Source of the DNA: Trichomonas vaginalis G3
Lineage: Eukaryota; Parabasalia; Trichomonadida; Trichomonadidae
Direction: 5' to 3'
DNA: 64,000 bases
NCBI RefSeq assembly: GCF_026262505.1
Contig: NC_067207.1
Span: 12,430,082 to 12,494,081 of the forward strand
Shown: piece after piece, positions 41,901 to 51,373 of the stretch
Layout: each line of letters begins with the position of its first letter
How positions within the stretch are numbered: the first letter of the stretch is position 1
The notes under the pieces: generated by a model
Told to the model about the DNA's origin: nothing
The model's database searches: none
What the model saw: the letters and a program-made list of their open reading frames with translations, nothing else
Translations under genes and position numbers: made by a program

Positions 41901-44900
41901 AAGGATTGATGTGTAAATATCCCTTGTATAGTTCGAATTCCACTCTGTATAGTGGTTTTTGAATTCAAATGAAACAGGGATTGGCTGTTTCGAGAAGAAG
42001 CAGATAATTAAGTCAATGAGATGGTTCTTTTCATCGAAATTGAGCTTTTGGTCAATCATAAATTGATGAGGCAACGTCAAATAAAGAAATACAATTTTCA
42101 ATGTGTTCTTGCAGAACATTTTATCGAGTAACTCTAGTATAAACTTACCAGCACAGATACTCCATTCCCATCCGTACTTAGCACAAGCCAAAATTAAGAA
42201 AGAATAGAAATAATATGAGTCAAATTCTTTTCCGATATCGATTGCAAACATCGCCAAGGTCTTTCCGAACTCCTCTTGGTTGGAAAATACCTTAAAGAAT
42301 AGCGATAACCAGAACATCCAGTGATTAATCTGTCTTAATGCGATTCTTGACTCCATAGAACTCTGAATCGTTGATATAAGTATCTCAGCTGATGTCTGCG
42401 ATTTTTGTTTTGACGTTGCAGCGATACTTGTGAACAAAACAAAGAAAATTGGGTTCCGAACTGTGTAATTATTCTTTGTTTGTACGGTACATGTAGGCGA
42501 AAATTGGTTAAATACCTTGATTTCGTCTAATATGAAGCCCAGAATGGAATTCAAGATGTTATTTTCTTCTTGGATCGGATATTCTTGGCCGAGGAACAAA
42601 ATATGCTTGTTAAAGTCATTCTTTTGTTCTGTATTGAGCTGCTTGTACAACTGGTATAAGATATGTAAGCTCCAAAACCGAGTTCTGTCATTTTCATCGC
42701 ATGATAACTCAATAAATGGCCTGTAAATGCCATAATTACCAAGGACAGTCAAGAATGGCTTGATAAACTTGTTCTGTATGGCAAATGTAAGCATCATTGC
42801 GTTATCATCGTATTTTTCTCGGGAAAAACTGACAGAAAGAAGGGCCATTACGGAGTTAGTGTTAATAGAAGGATAAGTAACTAACAATTCCAGTATCGTT
42901 GTGACCAAAAATGTACTGTTACTTGTTTTAAGGAAATTAAAGAACTTTGAGAAGACTAATTCGAAGTCAAACGTGTTGAAGAATAAATTAGGGTTCTTGT
43001 TCTTTATGGATTTCAGCGCTTTGAGGAAGATTTCTTGTAAATTATTTGGCAATGGCTGCCAAATCGCGATATCCAAGAAAACGTACTGAAGAACAGCGAC
43101 AATAAGTCTTTGATCATTGATTTTCTCTGCTATTTCTTTCAGTTCTTTAGCAGCTGAGTCTGTCCAGGAGTCAATTGGAACTTGCTTCAATAAATGGCCA
43201 AAAGCTCTGAAGAAAAGTGGAGTTAATTGGTCCTCAAATTCTCTCATGGCCACGCCAATGACTTGCATACATTTTATTAATAAATATTGTCTCTTATTTG
43301 AGGCTTGTATGCGTTCGAAGAAAGGAAGGAAGATCTGTGGACCTCCAGCAAGTGGAAGAATGTCAAAGAATGACAATGGGAAAGGAACAGAATGGTTATA
43401 AATCATTATTTGGTCATTTGTTGAAATAATATCGGTAATACTTATCGATTCTATCTGTACAACAGTTCTATCTCTATCCAAGTGCTCGAAAAATATTGGA
43501 TCTGATGTGAAATCAAATTGAATCGGCTGATCATGAGTAACTCCATTGACAATGACTTTAATAAATCCTTCTTCGTATATACATGTCACTTGATTCCACT
43601 GATTTATCGTCAATGGCTTTGGATGAGAATATGTTCTTTCAATTACGGAGGCATCGAAAAATAACCTGATTAATAAATTCTTTCCGACCGTAAAAAGCAA
43701 GGATTCGCGGGTGGAAGAGATTTTTATGGCGTTAATCGTTTGATCCGGTTTTACATAACAAGAGAAACTAAGTTTGAACCTATGGAACTGATAAAATGCA
43801 GGAGTAAAGTATCTTGTTGACTGATTTTCAACGTAAAAACCTGTTGAAAGAGGAATTCTCATTTTTGTCTTGAACATGTTGAAAATTGCATCGAAAAGAT
43901 GGGGTGCAAACTTCTGGTCTGTCTTTCTAAGCTGATTGAATATGGCTGTAAGCTCTCCAATGCCATAGAAATGAGATCCAATGATTATTATCAGTTGGAA
44001 TAAGATATTTGGAGCAAAATTGTCCATATCTTTAATTATATGCATCAGGAAACCACAAATATAGCAATGATAGCAGTTTTCTACTGAAGATGAAATAATT
44101 GCTAATAAATATGCGAAAATTCTATCAGAAAGAGTACTAGATTTTGTGAGATTGTATAATAGCCACAAAGCAGCAGTATTTTTGATAACTCTTGGCCGAG
44201 ATTCTGTTTGAAATGTTGTTGTTTCGTTTAAACAAAGAGAAATCAATAGATCAGCAAGCGCTTCGTTCAATGTTGTCTTAGTTATGGCTTTGCAATATGT
44301 TTGGTTGAATAATTTCGAAGCGTTGTTGAAAGAAATTAAATTATCGTTTGATGTCTGACAAAAAGACATAAAAGTGTTCAGCGAAACTGAAACTAACAAA
44401 AAGAAAATGTTTGGATCACCTTCGTATTCAGCAAATTGATTAACAGCGTTGCAAATACACTCAATGAAATTTAATTCCTTGAAAAGAAGAGAAACAGACT
44501 GGTTTCCTGAAAGCATACTTGATCTAATACTATCTAAAAGGTTTGTGAATGGTTCTATGTATTCAATTCCTCTTTTAGAGATATCTGTCAAAAATATCTT
44601 TAATCTTTCCATAAAAACCGATGAATGGAGGTTTTTGAGAAGATTACGACAGAACGCGATGGTTATTTGCTCAGCTTTTCTCTCTAACATCAAAGATAAG
44701 ACGTAAGTTGAGCAAATCGCATCGATAGCAAGGTTATCAACGAAATCAGTGATCCTCGTCATCTCAACAAAGGTCAAAAGTATATAAGTATGTATGTCAA
44801 TTAGCAATGGATCAGAATCTCCGTTTGTAAACTGGTATTTGTAGATCATATCTATTTGTATGAGCATTGGAATAATCTGGAGTTCAAGGAAAACCTCTAA

Positions 44901-46517
44901 AAGTTGTGTGGGATTGCGTTTTGAAATGAGATAAAATAATTTAACGATAGAACCAACATGATATGGCATATTTGAGCGTAGGAATTGGCACATAATCATT
45001 GATAGAGACGTTGCCTCCTTGGATTCAATGAGGAAAGATTTTTCTATTATTTCACAAACTTTTTTATGGAGTTGGCCATATAAAGGTGGTGCTTTGTTAA
45101 TAATTACGTTCGTGGAGAACGAATTCTTGTTGATAATCGCTGTCCATTCTAAAGGTAACCTCGAACTAAATAATATTGACAAAACTTCTTGTTTTGCACG
45201 GCACATTAAGTCAACAAGGAACAATTGGATGGCAGGGTTGGGGTTTTCTTTAACAAAAACTGATAAATCTGATATTAAATCGCAATAAAATGTTGAATTT
45301 TTCTCAGCAACTTGGTAAACTAAATTTAAAAAGTTTGAATTGATCGTAGAAAAAATATTTTGAACGGTTTCGGTTGAAATATTGTGAGATGAATAGTCAA
45401 CTTTGATAATATTGTTATTTATAGTTTGTATTGTAACAAAATCAGTGCTCTCGATCTTATATGTATGGTCGTAACTCTTAGTTTCATTTTGTCCGTAATC
45501 AATTGTTATCACGCTTACTAAATTTGAAATATGGCATTTAATAACTTGTGCTGTGGCTTTTGCGAGTTTATTTATATCACAATTGTTGTAATCGTGTAAG
45601 TACAATAAGATTTTAAACATGGATTCTGATACCTTCGATGTTTTTTCGTTGTATTCGTATTTTAAATTCATATTTAGAAAAGTAGAGATCATTTCAACAA
45701 TTTTGTATGATACTGTTTTATCTGTAATATGCGAATTTGAATATAACGTGGCCAAAGTTGATTCAAAGTCCTGTAAAAATGGTAATCTTTTGTCTTGAAA
45801 GACATTATTGGCCAAAAACGTAGAATTTACCTTGATAAGATAAGTGAGAAATGATAGTTCGTAATCCATTCCCAATTTCTTGCTGAAAAGAACAACACTG
45901 ATTGATGAAGATAAATCAAGCATATCGTCAATAAATGTCTTGCAAACTCCTTTGTCAAATGCTTCTTTAAGTTGTTTAGCAATCTGTTTTGTAATTTGTT
46001 GAATAACAACTGCAATAGATAAAGCATTTTCTTCTGGTAAAAAAATAATCATATTAACAAATCCTACAAGTGATCGTATAAACGTTGATGGTATAAATCC
46101 GGTTTCTTTACCGCAAGCAATTGGAATTAAATCAACTTGATAAGATGCCAAAGCCAAACATCGATAAAGTTCAGGAAATAGCATGACCATATTATCCCAC
46201 GTAAATAGTTTTGCGAAACCCGATTTAGTAAGTTGTATCATCACCATAAAATATGATGCATCAATACTTCTATGAAATTGGAGGATTTTTGGAATCGCTT
46301 CATCCGGAGATTTCTTAATAAACTCTGATTGTTCCAAAATTGTAGGTATTGGAATAGGTTTCAGATTGAAATTATCCAATAATGATTGAAAAATCATGTC
46401 ATCATAAAGAGTTGACTTTGTAACATCAACTTCTTTAGAAAACTGAGCAAGACAGTCTTGATAATACTTGTTATCTACACTCTGTATTAGTTTTTTAAGT
46501 CTTGCTCTTTCAATCAT
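38928..46517 (-). CDS. BEACH-domain protein with ConA-like, PH-BEACH and WD40 domains (2,529 residues)
   Basis: This giant protein has the full layout of the neurobeachin/LYST/FAN family, which controls membrane traffic and vesicle size. An alpha-solenoid fills the first half. A concanavalin A-like domain lies at about 895-1010 (NQWNQVTCIYEEGFIKVIVNG). A PH-BEACH domain lies at about 1790-1905 (LLFKGNLHIYKNSIIFES). The BEACH domain is at about 1915-2190: WQSGKISNYYYLYLLN, SGRSFNDLNQYPVFPWVL, RDFSKPMGAM and the late INQWVDLIFGFKQRG are canonical. WD40 repeats fill about 2215-2529. The single frame of 7.6 kb is uninterrupted. On the minus strand TTCAATG abuts the start codon, implying an extremely short leader. 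Confidence 0.95.
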   Translation of the reverse strand: MIERARLKKLIQSVDNKYYQDCLAQFSKEVDVTKSTLYDDMIFQSLLDNFNLKPIPIPTILEQSEFIKKSPDEAIPKILQFHRSIDASYFMVMIQLTKSGFAKLFTWDNMVMLFPELYRCLALASYQVDLIPIACGKETGFIPSTFIRSLVGFVNMIIFLPEENALSIAVVIQQITKQIAKQLKEAFDKGVCKTFIDDMLDLSSSISVVLFSKKLGMDYELSFLTYLIKVNSTFLANNVFQDKRLPFLQDFESTLATLYSNSHITDKTVSYKIVEMISTFLNMNLKYEYNEKTSKVSESMFKILLYLHDYNNCDINKLAKATAQVIKCHISNLVSVITIDYGQNETKSYDHTYKIESTDFVTIQTINNNIIKVDYSSHNISTETVQNIFSTINSNFLNLVYQVAEKNSTFYCDLISDLSVFVKENPNPAIQLFLVDLMCRAKQEVLSILFSSRLPLEWTAIINKNSFSTNVIINKAPPLYGQLHKKVCEIIEKSFLIESKEATSLSMIMCQFLRSNMPYHVGSIVKLFYLISKRNPTQLLEVFLELQIIPMLIQIDMIYKYQFTNGDSDPLLIDIHTYILLTFVEMTRITDFVDNLAIDAICSTYVLSLMLERKAEQITIAFCRNLLKNLHSSVFMERLKIFLTDISKRGIEYIEPFTNLLDSIRSSMLSGNQSVSLLFKELNFIECICNAVNQFAEYEGDPNIFFLLVSVSLNTFMSFCQTSNDNLISFNNASKLFNQTYCKAITKTTLNEALADLLISLCLNETTTFQTESRPRVIKNTAALWLLYNLTKSSTLSDRIFAYLLAIISSSVENCYHCYICGFLMHIIKDMDNFAPNILFQLIIIIGSHFYGIGELTAIFNQLRKTDQKFAPHLFDAIFNMFKTKMRIPLSTGFYVENQSTRYFTPAFYQFHRFKLSFSCYVKPDQTINAIKISSTRESLLFTVGKNLLIRLFFDASVIERTYSHPKPLTINQWNQVTCIYEEGFIKVIVNGVTHDQPIQFDFTSDPIFFEHLDRDRTVVQIESISITDIISTNDQIMIYNHSVPFPLSFFDILPLAGGPQIFLPFFERIQASNKRQYLLIKCMQVIGVAMREFEDQLTPLFFRAFGHLLKQVPIDSWTDSAAKELKEIAEKINDQRLIVAVLQYVFLDIAIWQPLPNNLQEIFLKALKSIKNKNPNLFFNTFDFELVFSKFFNFLKTSNSTFLVTTILELLVTYPSINTNSVMALLSVSFSREKYDDNAMMLTFAIQNKFIKPFLTVLGNYGIYRPFIELSCDENDRTRFWSLHILYQLYKQLNTEQKNDFNKHILFLGQEYPIQEENNILNSILGFILDEIKVFNQFSPTCTVQTKNNYTVRNPIFFVLFTSIAATSKQKSQTSAEILISTIQSSMESRIALRQINHWMFWLSLFFKVFSNQEEFGKTLAMFAIDIGKEFDSYYFYSFLILACAKYGWEWSICAGKFILELLDKMFCKNTLKIVFLYLTLPHQFMIDQKLNFDEKNHLIDLIICFFSKQPIPVSFEFKNHYTEWNSNYTRDIYTSILAHAVSNPKLFNMEIDFSSFHVISLINIITLLIDLYYDVPTSSAPSFCTSFISHFMNVKEINVGLYTALYYMYTIKNLRKSDKEQIKQVFFNQGKNIIAIREIAFKSKSALQHLFETIIPDFQATVTKMITEISDTSAFDLTSHNFEMSLKKLKSDANHDSDEFSEQLNKHEEQLSRQNAKVWSRIWKSLQEDGGPWSIVDPKQYWKLDPTVDGYGRHFRLKKNRHFDLHEEASRQRDSGIKTVEKKQIEPFQLYAPKEIQFEQLTFIHFECQMLTQTLLFKGNLHIYKNSIIFESTEALESTEDGLQKGIFKNIVREIEISDILYVLNRRFMHHDNSCEIFTKKRESYFFILPEGVRSAIYKKLKQMNVYCQIGNAAKVLKDFKVVERWQSGKISNYYYLYLLNIISGRSFNDLNQYPVFPWVLKNYTSETIDLQDANNYRDFSKPMGAMDKDRLEGLLMIYNEINDPSMKCMYRVFYSSSATVIGYLIRMEPFTSLHIRLQSGQFDLPGRLFWSLPDAFDSACKESGDFRELIPEFFTLPAFLENQNHFDFGMIKYNEYKVDDVKLPLWAHSAAEFIHINRMALESPLVSSRINQWVDLIFGFKQRGQEAENAFNVYHPFSYPTILDNTKIYNDFKNAINNHALNFGVVPNVLFDSPSPSKPFVANREMQGSFFTPISIQNISEVGCVSFFNSQIVTSSFDGKINFYKRIVKSEVKQRKSFQFNEQYLPCFMTNSANIRILLAHESFVILAPPTSNYFTMFDLSSFEPSKIFNSENHPGTISALACDTDNENKLYVASAASDSSFFVYIFEISNSKLLLRGRMSSMFHSQPIIDVDISYIYDLIATVDSQMLVFTSLLTGKVIISKSLNYVPISVKITELGYVIVVSNSHENNEDITVIDLYDMMCNKIGTKKRLSKCTAHCLFTDENSQEFAIFAFSDLSMAIMNVFDFDTVIQGELPKMATSITADRVNNCAVFSLIDGSVYIYDFN

Positions 46518-46577
46518 TGAATTTGAGAAAAATAAATCTTGAAAACGATTATTTTGGATTCAAAATTCATAAATAAT

Positions 46578-47621
46578 TAAGGGTGCGCCCAGGAGTATCA
46601 TGTAAACTTCAGAATTTAGAACCTTAATTTTTAAGCAATAACTTGGTACCTAAATAGGTAGGAAAACTCTAAAAATATCAAAAAATACAACTTGGCTCCA
46701 TAATAATCCTGTCATTGTGGCTGTTTGTATCCCCTAGTATTTTCCTCTTGAATCTCTTTTTCTGTCGAAATTAAATTCAAATCTCAGAAGTAGAAGTGAA
46801 TAATCGACTTATTACTGCTATTATACGAATAAATAAATTCATTATATTATTTTTATTTACATAATATCTGTTTGAAGTCCATAATTCTATAAATTTTTCT
46901 TCAAAAACATTACAATCTTGATAGTTTTGATACTGTTTAATAGGTTTTTGGCACCTTATTTAGTATTTACTACGTATAGAGTCGATCTGAACTTAATTTT
47001 CGGAAATTTAAAATATTTATTATAAGTAAAATCTGATTTGAAATTTATGTTTAACTACTCATATCTTGCATTATCCTGAGTAGCTTTTGTAAAAATTCAT
47101 CAAAAAAGATTTTAACGTGCTTTAATTTTTATTTTTAAAAATAATGCATATTATTATATAACTAGCATATTTACAAATTTTAGTGCTTTCAAAAATTTAA
47201 TCCTCCTCTTCTCAAATAAACGTACATCTGGGTGGCCTGTTTTTTGCAAAAAATAAAATTTCATTTTTTATGCTTAAAAAGTCAGAATTTTTATTTGCAT
47301 CTGGGATATATGATGGCTATATCAGATGCCCATTCTTTTTGATACTCAACATTAAACATAAAACTTAGCCGTTAAGGCTCTTCTGAAAATATTTTTTTTC
47401 CGAAAAATTTTCGAAAAAAATCAAAAAATTTAAAAATCCCCGAATCTGCAGGGATTTTAAAAAATTCTTTTTAGTAAAACTTAAGGATATTGTATCAGAT
47501 ATATTGGTATGGGCAAATTCAATTTTAATCCAATATTCATCGAGATATTAAGTGAACGAAGCTTTAAAAATTGAGAGGGTAATCCTCCTCTCAAATAAAC
47601 GTACATGCGGGTTCACCCTTA
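46578..47621. mobile_element. Possible decayed TTAA-type DNA transposon remnant
   Basis: TTAA followed by GGGTGCGCCC (TTAA at 46577-46580) on the left is mirrored by GGGTTCACCC followed by TTAA near 47611-47622. This gives short imperfect inverted ends with a TTAA duplication, as used by piggyBac and Kolobok elements. Inside, the right end is partly repeated: CTCAAATAAACGTACAT with flanks occurs at 47200-47235 and 47582-47618. No transposase frame remains. The ends are short and imperfect, so this is tentative. The remainder of the 46.5-47.7 kb spacer shows nothing else. Confidence 0.35.
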
Positions 47622-47728
47622 AAAAAATCATTTTAAAAATAAAAACAAAATTAAAAAAGCGGACATAAAAAACAAACAAACAAATTGAACAAAAAAATAC
47701 AGCAGAATAAAAAAAAGGTCAAATATAA

Positions 47729-48310
47729 TTATTGAACGACTGTAATGAATTGATTGAACGGGCTGTTTTCATTTAATGGGTAAGGGGTAAGATTATTGTA
47801 ATCGATTGTTGGGTTTGATTTGAAAAATTGTTCCAAAATGCATGTTATAGCAAGATTAATGTCATTTTGTGGCTCCCAAGAGCTTAAAATGAGTAATCCA
47901 TTTTCATCAATCACCTCTGATTGGATTACGCGAGGTGTGAAAAGTTGAATATATGGTGGATTATTTGGGTCAGAAGTATTGTAATATACAAAAAGTTGGC
48001 ATCTATCTAAATTAAGATTCCGGAGTTGTTGATAAATTGAAGTATTTGTTGGGGAAGGTATGTAATTAAAATTCCAAAATTGGGTATCAGCAATTCGATT
48101 GAATTGAATGCCATATAAACCTTCAGCAGTTTGATCACCGACTTGTCCTTCATTTGTACTGCTGATTAAAGGTGAAACAGTACCAATATATTTATTAGAT
48201 AACTTTATCTCAATTTCACCCGTGCTGCGCCAAACAGATGCTTCCGACATTAATATTTCACCCTCATCCTCTAAAAAGCTATCAAATTGTACTGAATCCC
48301 AAGATGTCAT
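47729..48310 (-). CDS. UBC/UEV-like protein lacking the catalytic cysteine
   Basis: I start at the ATG at 48310 (MTSWDSVQF). The 193-residue product has the order of a ubiquitin-conjugating fold: a short N-terminal part, then CQLFVYYN, NPPYIQLFTPRV, VIDENGLLIL and W-E-P followed by a long helix (INLAITCILEQFF). In active E2 enzymes the residue three after the DENG glycine is the catalytic cysteine; here the segment GLLIL has none, as in UEV-type variants that act as E2 partners or adaptors. It lies between two transposon-like segments. The fold call is by eye. Confidence 0.5.
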   Translation of the reverse strand: MTSWDSVQFDSFLEDEGEILMSEASVWRSTGEIEIKLSNKYIGTVSPLISSTNEGQVGDQTAEGLYGIQFNRIADTQFWNFNYIPSPTNTSIYQQLRNLNLDRCQLFVYYNTSDPNNPPYIQLFTPRVIQSEVIDENGLLILSSWEPQNDINLAITCILEQFFKSNPTIDYNNLTPYPLNENSPFNQFITVVQ

Positions 48311-48396
48311 TACCAAAATTTTTTAATTGGCGGTTTTCGATTATATTTCAATTCTTCTATTTTATCTATCTCTACACTTACCTCATTTCTATAAAA

Positions 48397-49453
48397 TAAG
48401 GGTTTCGTTTTGCGAAAAAAACGTACAATACGCAATTTCGCTAAAAAACATTTAGCTAGCAATTTCGACCTTTGACTCCACTCAAGACGTCACTTTTTTA
48501 ATTTTGCGGTATCATATTTTTGGAAAATCTTTATGAAGATTATATAAAAAGTCTCTTTAATATCTATATTTCATATTTTTAGTGATTTTTAAAGTTTTTG
48601 CGAAAAGTATTCAATTATTTTTGCTATTTGGTCGGATAAATGTCAGATTTGCGACATTTTCTGATATGATATTCAGATTCTACGTTGATAATAATGCTTA
48701 TAGAACCCTCTTGCTATTGTGTCAAAATTGCGAAACCGATAGCAAAAATATCTCGCAATATCAAAATTGAGATATTGAGTGAATTATGCATTATAGAGAT
48801 TAAAAATCTGATTTGTGAAAACATCTCATCAGTTTCTAGCTAATTCAAAAATCTTTACTATCTTATTCGATTAAAATGAAAAGGGAATAGTTTCATTATG
48901 CTTTAAATGACAGCCTTATAATATAATCATAGTTTTCGCTCAATATGCAGCATTTTTTTTTCGAAATCTATGGTCAATGTCCTAAATACTGATTGCTTTG
49001 CATTCATATCTCTTACATTTTCTATACCCACATCACTATTCATTGCTATTCCTATCTTTTTCATTTTTGTTTGTTTCTCATAATTTCTCAAAAAACATGA
49101 TAACTTGATATTTGTAAATATCATACTTTATAACGTAAATAAGAACTTGACCTATTAAGAAAAGCAGTAATGAAAAGAAAATCTGAAATTCATAAAAATT
49201 ACAAGTTTCTGATGACAATTAGCTTAATTAAACCAGGTACAAGATTATATAATTGTATTTTCTATCCAATTATCCATATAATATCTTATCCAGAAAAAAT
49301 AACTTGATCAATACCAAATGATTTTTTAACTAGTAAATAAAGTATTTTCTTTACACACACATTGTATATCATAGTTTTTTTTTTTTGGTTTCGCAAAACA
49401 TCCAAAAACAAATATGCTATAAAAGTGACAATTTTAGCAAAACGAAACCCTTA
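48397..49453. mobile_element. Non-autonomous DNA transposon-like element (about 1.06 kb) with subterminal repeats
   Basis: TAAGGGTTTCGTTTTGC (48397-48413) is mirrored exactly at 49437-49453, and both ends are flanked by TATAAAA (48390-48396 and 49454-49460). That gives either a 7-bp target duplication or, counting inward, a TA duplication with AGGG ends. The near-palindromic motif TTGCGAAA recurs inside the element near both ends and near 48596 and 48724, as transposase-binding subterminal repeats do. No transposase frame is seen. The family is uncertain (P-, hAT-like or mariner-like). Confidence 0.55.
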
Positions 49454-49460
49454 TATAAAA

Positions 49461-49734
49461 AGTCATTAGTAAAAATCACACTTATGTAAACTATTCAAAA
49501 GTTATGGTTAAATTTTCCATCAATGTCAACGAGGAAAAGGTTCAGAGTGCTTTAAATATATCTTAGAAGTCTTAAATAAGTTTATATATATGTTATGCAT
49601 AGCTATCTCCCAAAAATTTATTATCATATCAAAAATATCTAAAGAATTAAGTGATTGTTTTAAAAATTTTGAGATGTAAGAAAAGTAAATTATTTATAAA
49701 ATATCAATAATGAAGAACAATAATACAAATTAAA
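49461..49734. other. Spacer without recognised gene
   Basis: This is AT-rich DNA between the transposon-like element and the 3' end of the PAH-like gene. Nothing was recognised. Confidence 0.4.
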
Positions 49735-51342
49735 TTATTTCTCAGCTGGTTGAATTTGGAGTGGAGTTATCTGAGTTTCAACGGTGGCATCCTTACCATT
49801 CACCTGTATACATGTTAGATATATCTGTTTTGGTTTGATTGACTCAATTCCGAACTCAGAAATTTCGGAAATTTTATTAATCGCGCGAACTGCTTTGATT
49901 AAGATCAAATCAACGCATCTCATCTCAGATGACGAATATAACTTAAGTAAGCCATCTTCTGTCTTGATTGCGTTTGTAATTTCGGTTGTATCAAAGCCAT
50001 CTATAGTTTTGATCAGTTCCGAAAGTGCCAAACAGTAAGAAATGAGTGCATCATTGCCTTCAAGTGGCTTTCCATTGAATAGGACATTTTTAACAAGCTC
50101 AAAATTATTCTTCAATTTTTCATCTCCGGCAAAGATTTTGTAAATGAAATCATCAATTAAATGATGAGCTTTCGCTATCTGTTCGGTATTTCCTAGATGG
50201 ATAGTGTGAACTCCAGGAATTTTCATATGAACTGGATCATAAAGAATTTTCAGGACTTTCTTGTAAGTAATGCGATATTCCAGGTAGTTATTTGTTAAAC
50301 GGTTGAGTCTATGGTATGAAAACTCTTTGTAGTTGTCGAAAAATTTTTGATAAACTTGAATGAGGCGTTTGATGGCCAATTGGTTGAATTTAGGAAATTG
50401 CTCGAGTACTTCACCACTTTTGATACCGAAAAATGGAATTAATCTCTCTTGTGTTGGGATTTCCTTTAAAATGAACATTTCTATTAATTTCTTTGTAGAT
50501 TGGAGCTGATTTTCGATAGTTTCGAAAGGTGTAGACTCGTATAATGACGAAATTCTGCTCTTGGCTGGGTTAGTTTCGAACTTTGTGATTGCATCTTTTT
50601 CATTTAGAGGATTTGTAAAGTCTGAGCATAGAATGTATTCGTGAGGAATTCTGTCTGGATTAAAGATAGCGAAATTCTCAATTGTGTCTAATTTATTGAG
50701 AGTTTCTTCCGGACAATATTTTGAGAGCAAATTTTTAGCAATTTTCGTAGAAATATAGCCCTCAGAAAGCAGTTTGAATGCTTTGTAAATTGAGTGGTAT
50801 TCTTCTGGAGTTGATGCATTTACTGTTGTTATGATGACGATTTCAGCACAAGCTTCATCTTCTGGCTTTGTGTAATTTTCACGGATTGTTGTAAAAGTGT
50901 TGAAACTGACAGAAGCAAGAAATGACGGGAAATTGAGCATAATTGGGTCATCAAGAGGTACTTTTCCAATCAATTGATAAAACAGCCTAATAAATAATTT
51001 ATGTGGGATGCATCCACTCATATAGACTGAAAGATAGCGAATGAAGATCGGATGCTGTTCAGGTGATAATCTATCTTTGACAAGATTTAAGAAATCTTCA
51101 TAAATTTGCTTGGAATCTGGTAAAGTAGCATCTCTTCCCATCCTTGAGTTCTTCAAAGCTTCTTCAATTGATTTTTGGCTTTGTAATTGAGTATCATTTT
51201 GTGGAGACTTTTTTAATAAAGCTCTTTGGAGTGTAGTTTTATATTCATATGAAGGGATACGCTTTGACTCTGCATTATTCTTTATCTCTGTTATTACATT
51301 GTAATAATTTGGTTGAGATGAAAAGTAATTCATTGTTTGCAT
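49735..51342 (-). CDS. Protein of unknown function with a possible PAH (Sin3-like) domain
   Basis: The 535-residue protein is mostly helical and lacks signal or membrane segments. Residues about 80-150 read like a paired amphipathic helix domain: YEDFLNLVKDRL, then FIRYLSVYMSGCIP, LFIRLFYQLIG and MLNFPSFLA, matching the Y-x-x-FL, Y-x-x-G, LF and F-x-x-FLP landmarks of Sin3. If correct it would suggest a transcriptional corepressor scaffold. The rest shows no further Sin3 domain. Start could be the first ATG (51342) or the fourth codon (MNYF, 51333). The gene starts 31 bp from the divergent LRR gene. Confidence 0.55.
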   Translation of the reverse strand: MQTMNYFSSQPNYYNVITEIKNNAESKRIPSYEYKTTLQRALLKKSPQNDTQLQSQKSIEEALKNSRMGRDATLPDSKQIYEDFLNLVKDRLSPEQHPIFIRYLSVYMSGCIPHKLFIRLFYQLIGKVPLDDPIMLNFPSFLASVSFNTFTTIRENYTKPEDEACAEIVIITTVNASTPEEYHSIYKAFKLLSEGYISTKIAKNLLSKYCPEETLNKLDTIENFAIFNPDRIPHEYILCSDFTNPLNEKDAITKFETNPAKSRISSLYESTPFETIENQLQSTKKLIEMFILKEIPTQERLIPFFGIKSGEVLEQFPKFNQLAIKRLIQVYQKFFDNYKEFSYHRLNRLTNNYLEYRITYKKVLKILYDPVHMKIPGVHTIHLGNTEQIAKAHHLIDDFIYKIFAGDEKLKNNFELVKNVLFNGKPLEGNDALISYCLALSELIKTIDGFDTTEITNAIKTEDGLLKLYSSSEMRCVDLILIKAVRAINKISEISEFGIESIKPKQIYLTCIQVNGKDATVETQITPLQIQPAEK

Positions 51343-51373
51343 TTTACAAAAACAAAAAAAAATTTTTAGTGTA
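51343..51373. promoter_or_regulatory. 31-bp bidirectional promoter spacer
   Basis: Only 31 bases, mainly A and T homopolymers, separate the start codons of two long divergent genes. The best initiator-like site for the plus gene, TTCATTGTTT (51329-51338), lies inside the first codons of the minus gene. The two 5' ends therefore probably overlap or share one core element. Confidence 0.5.
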
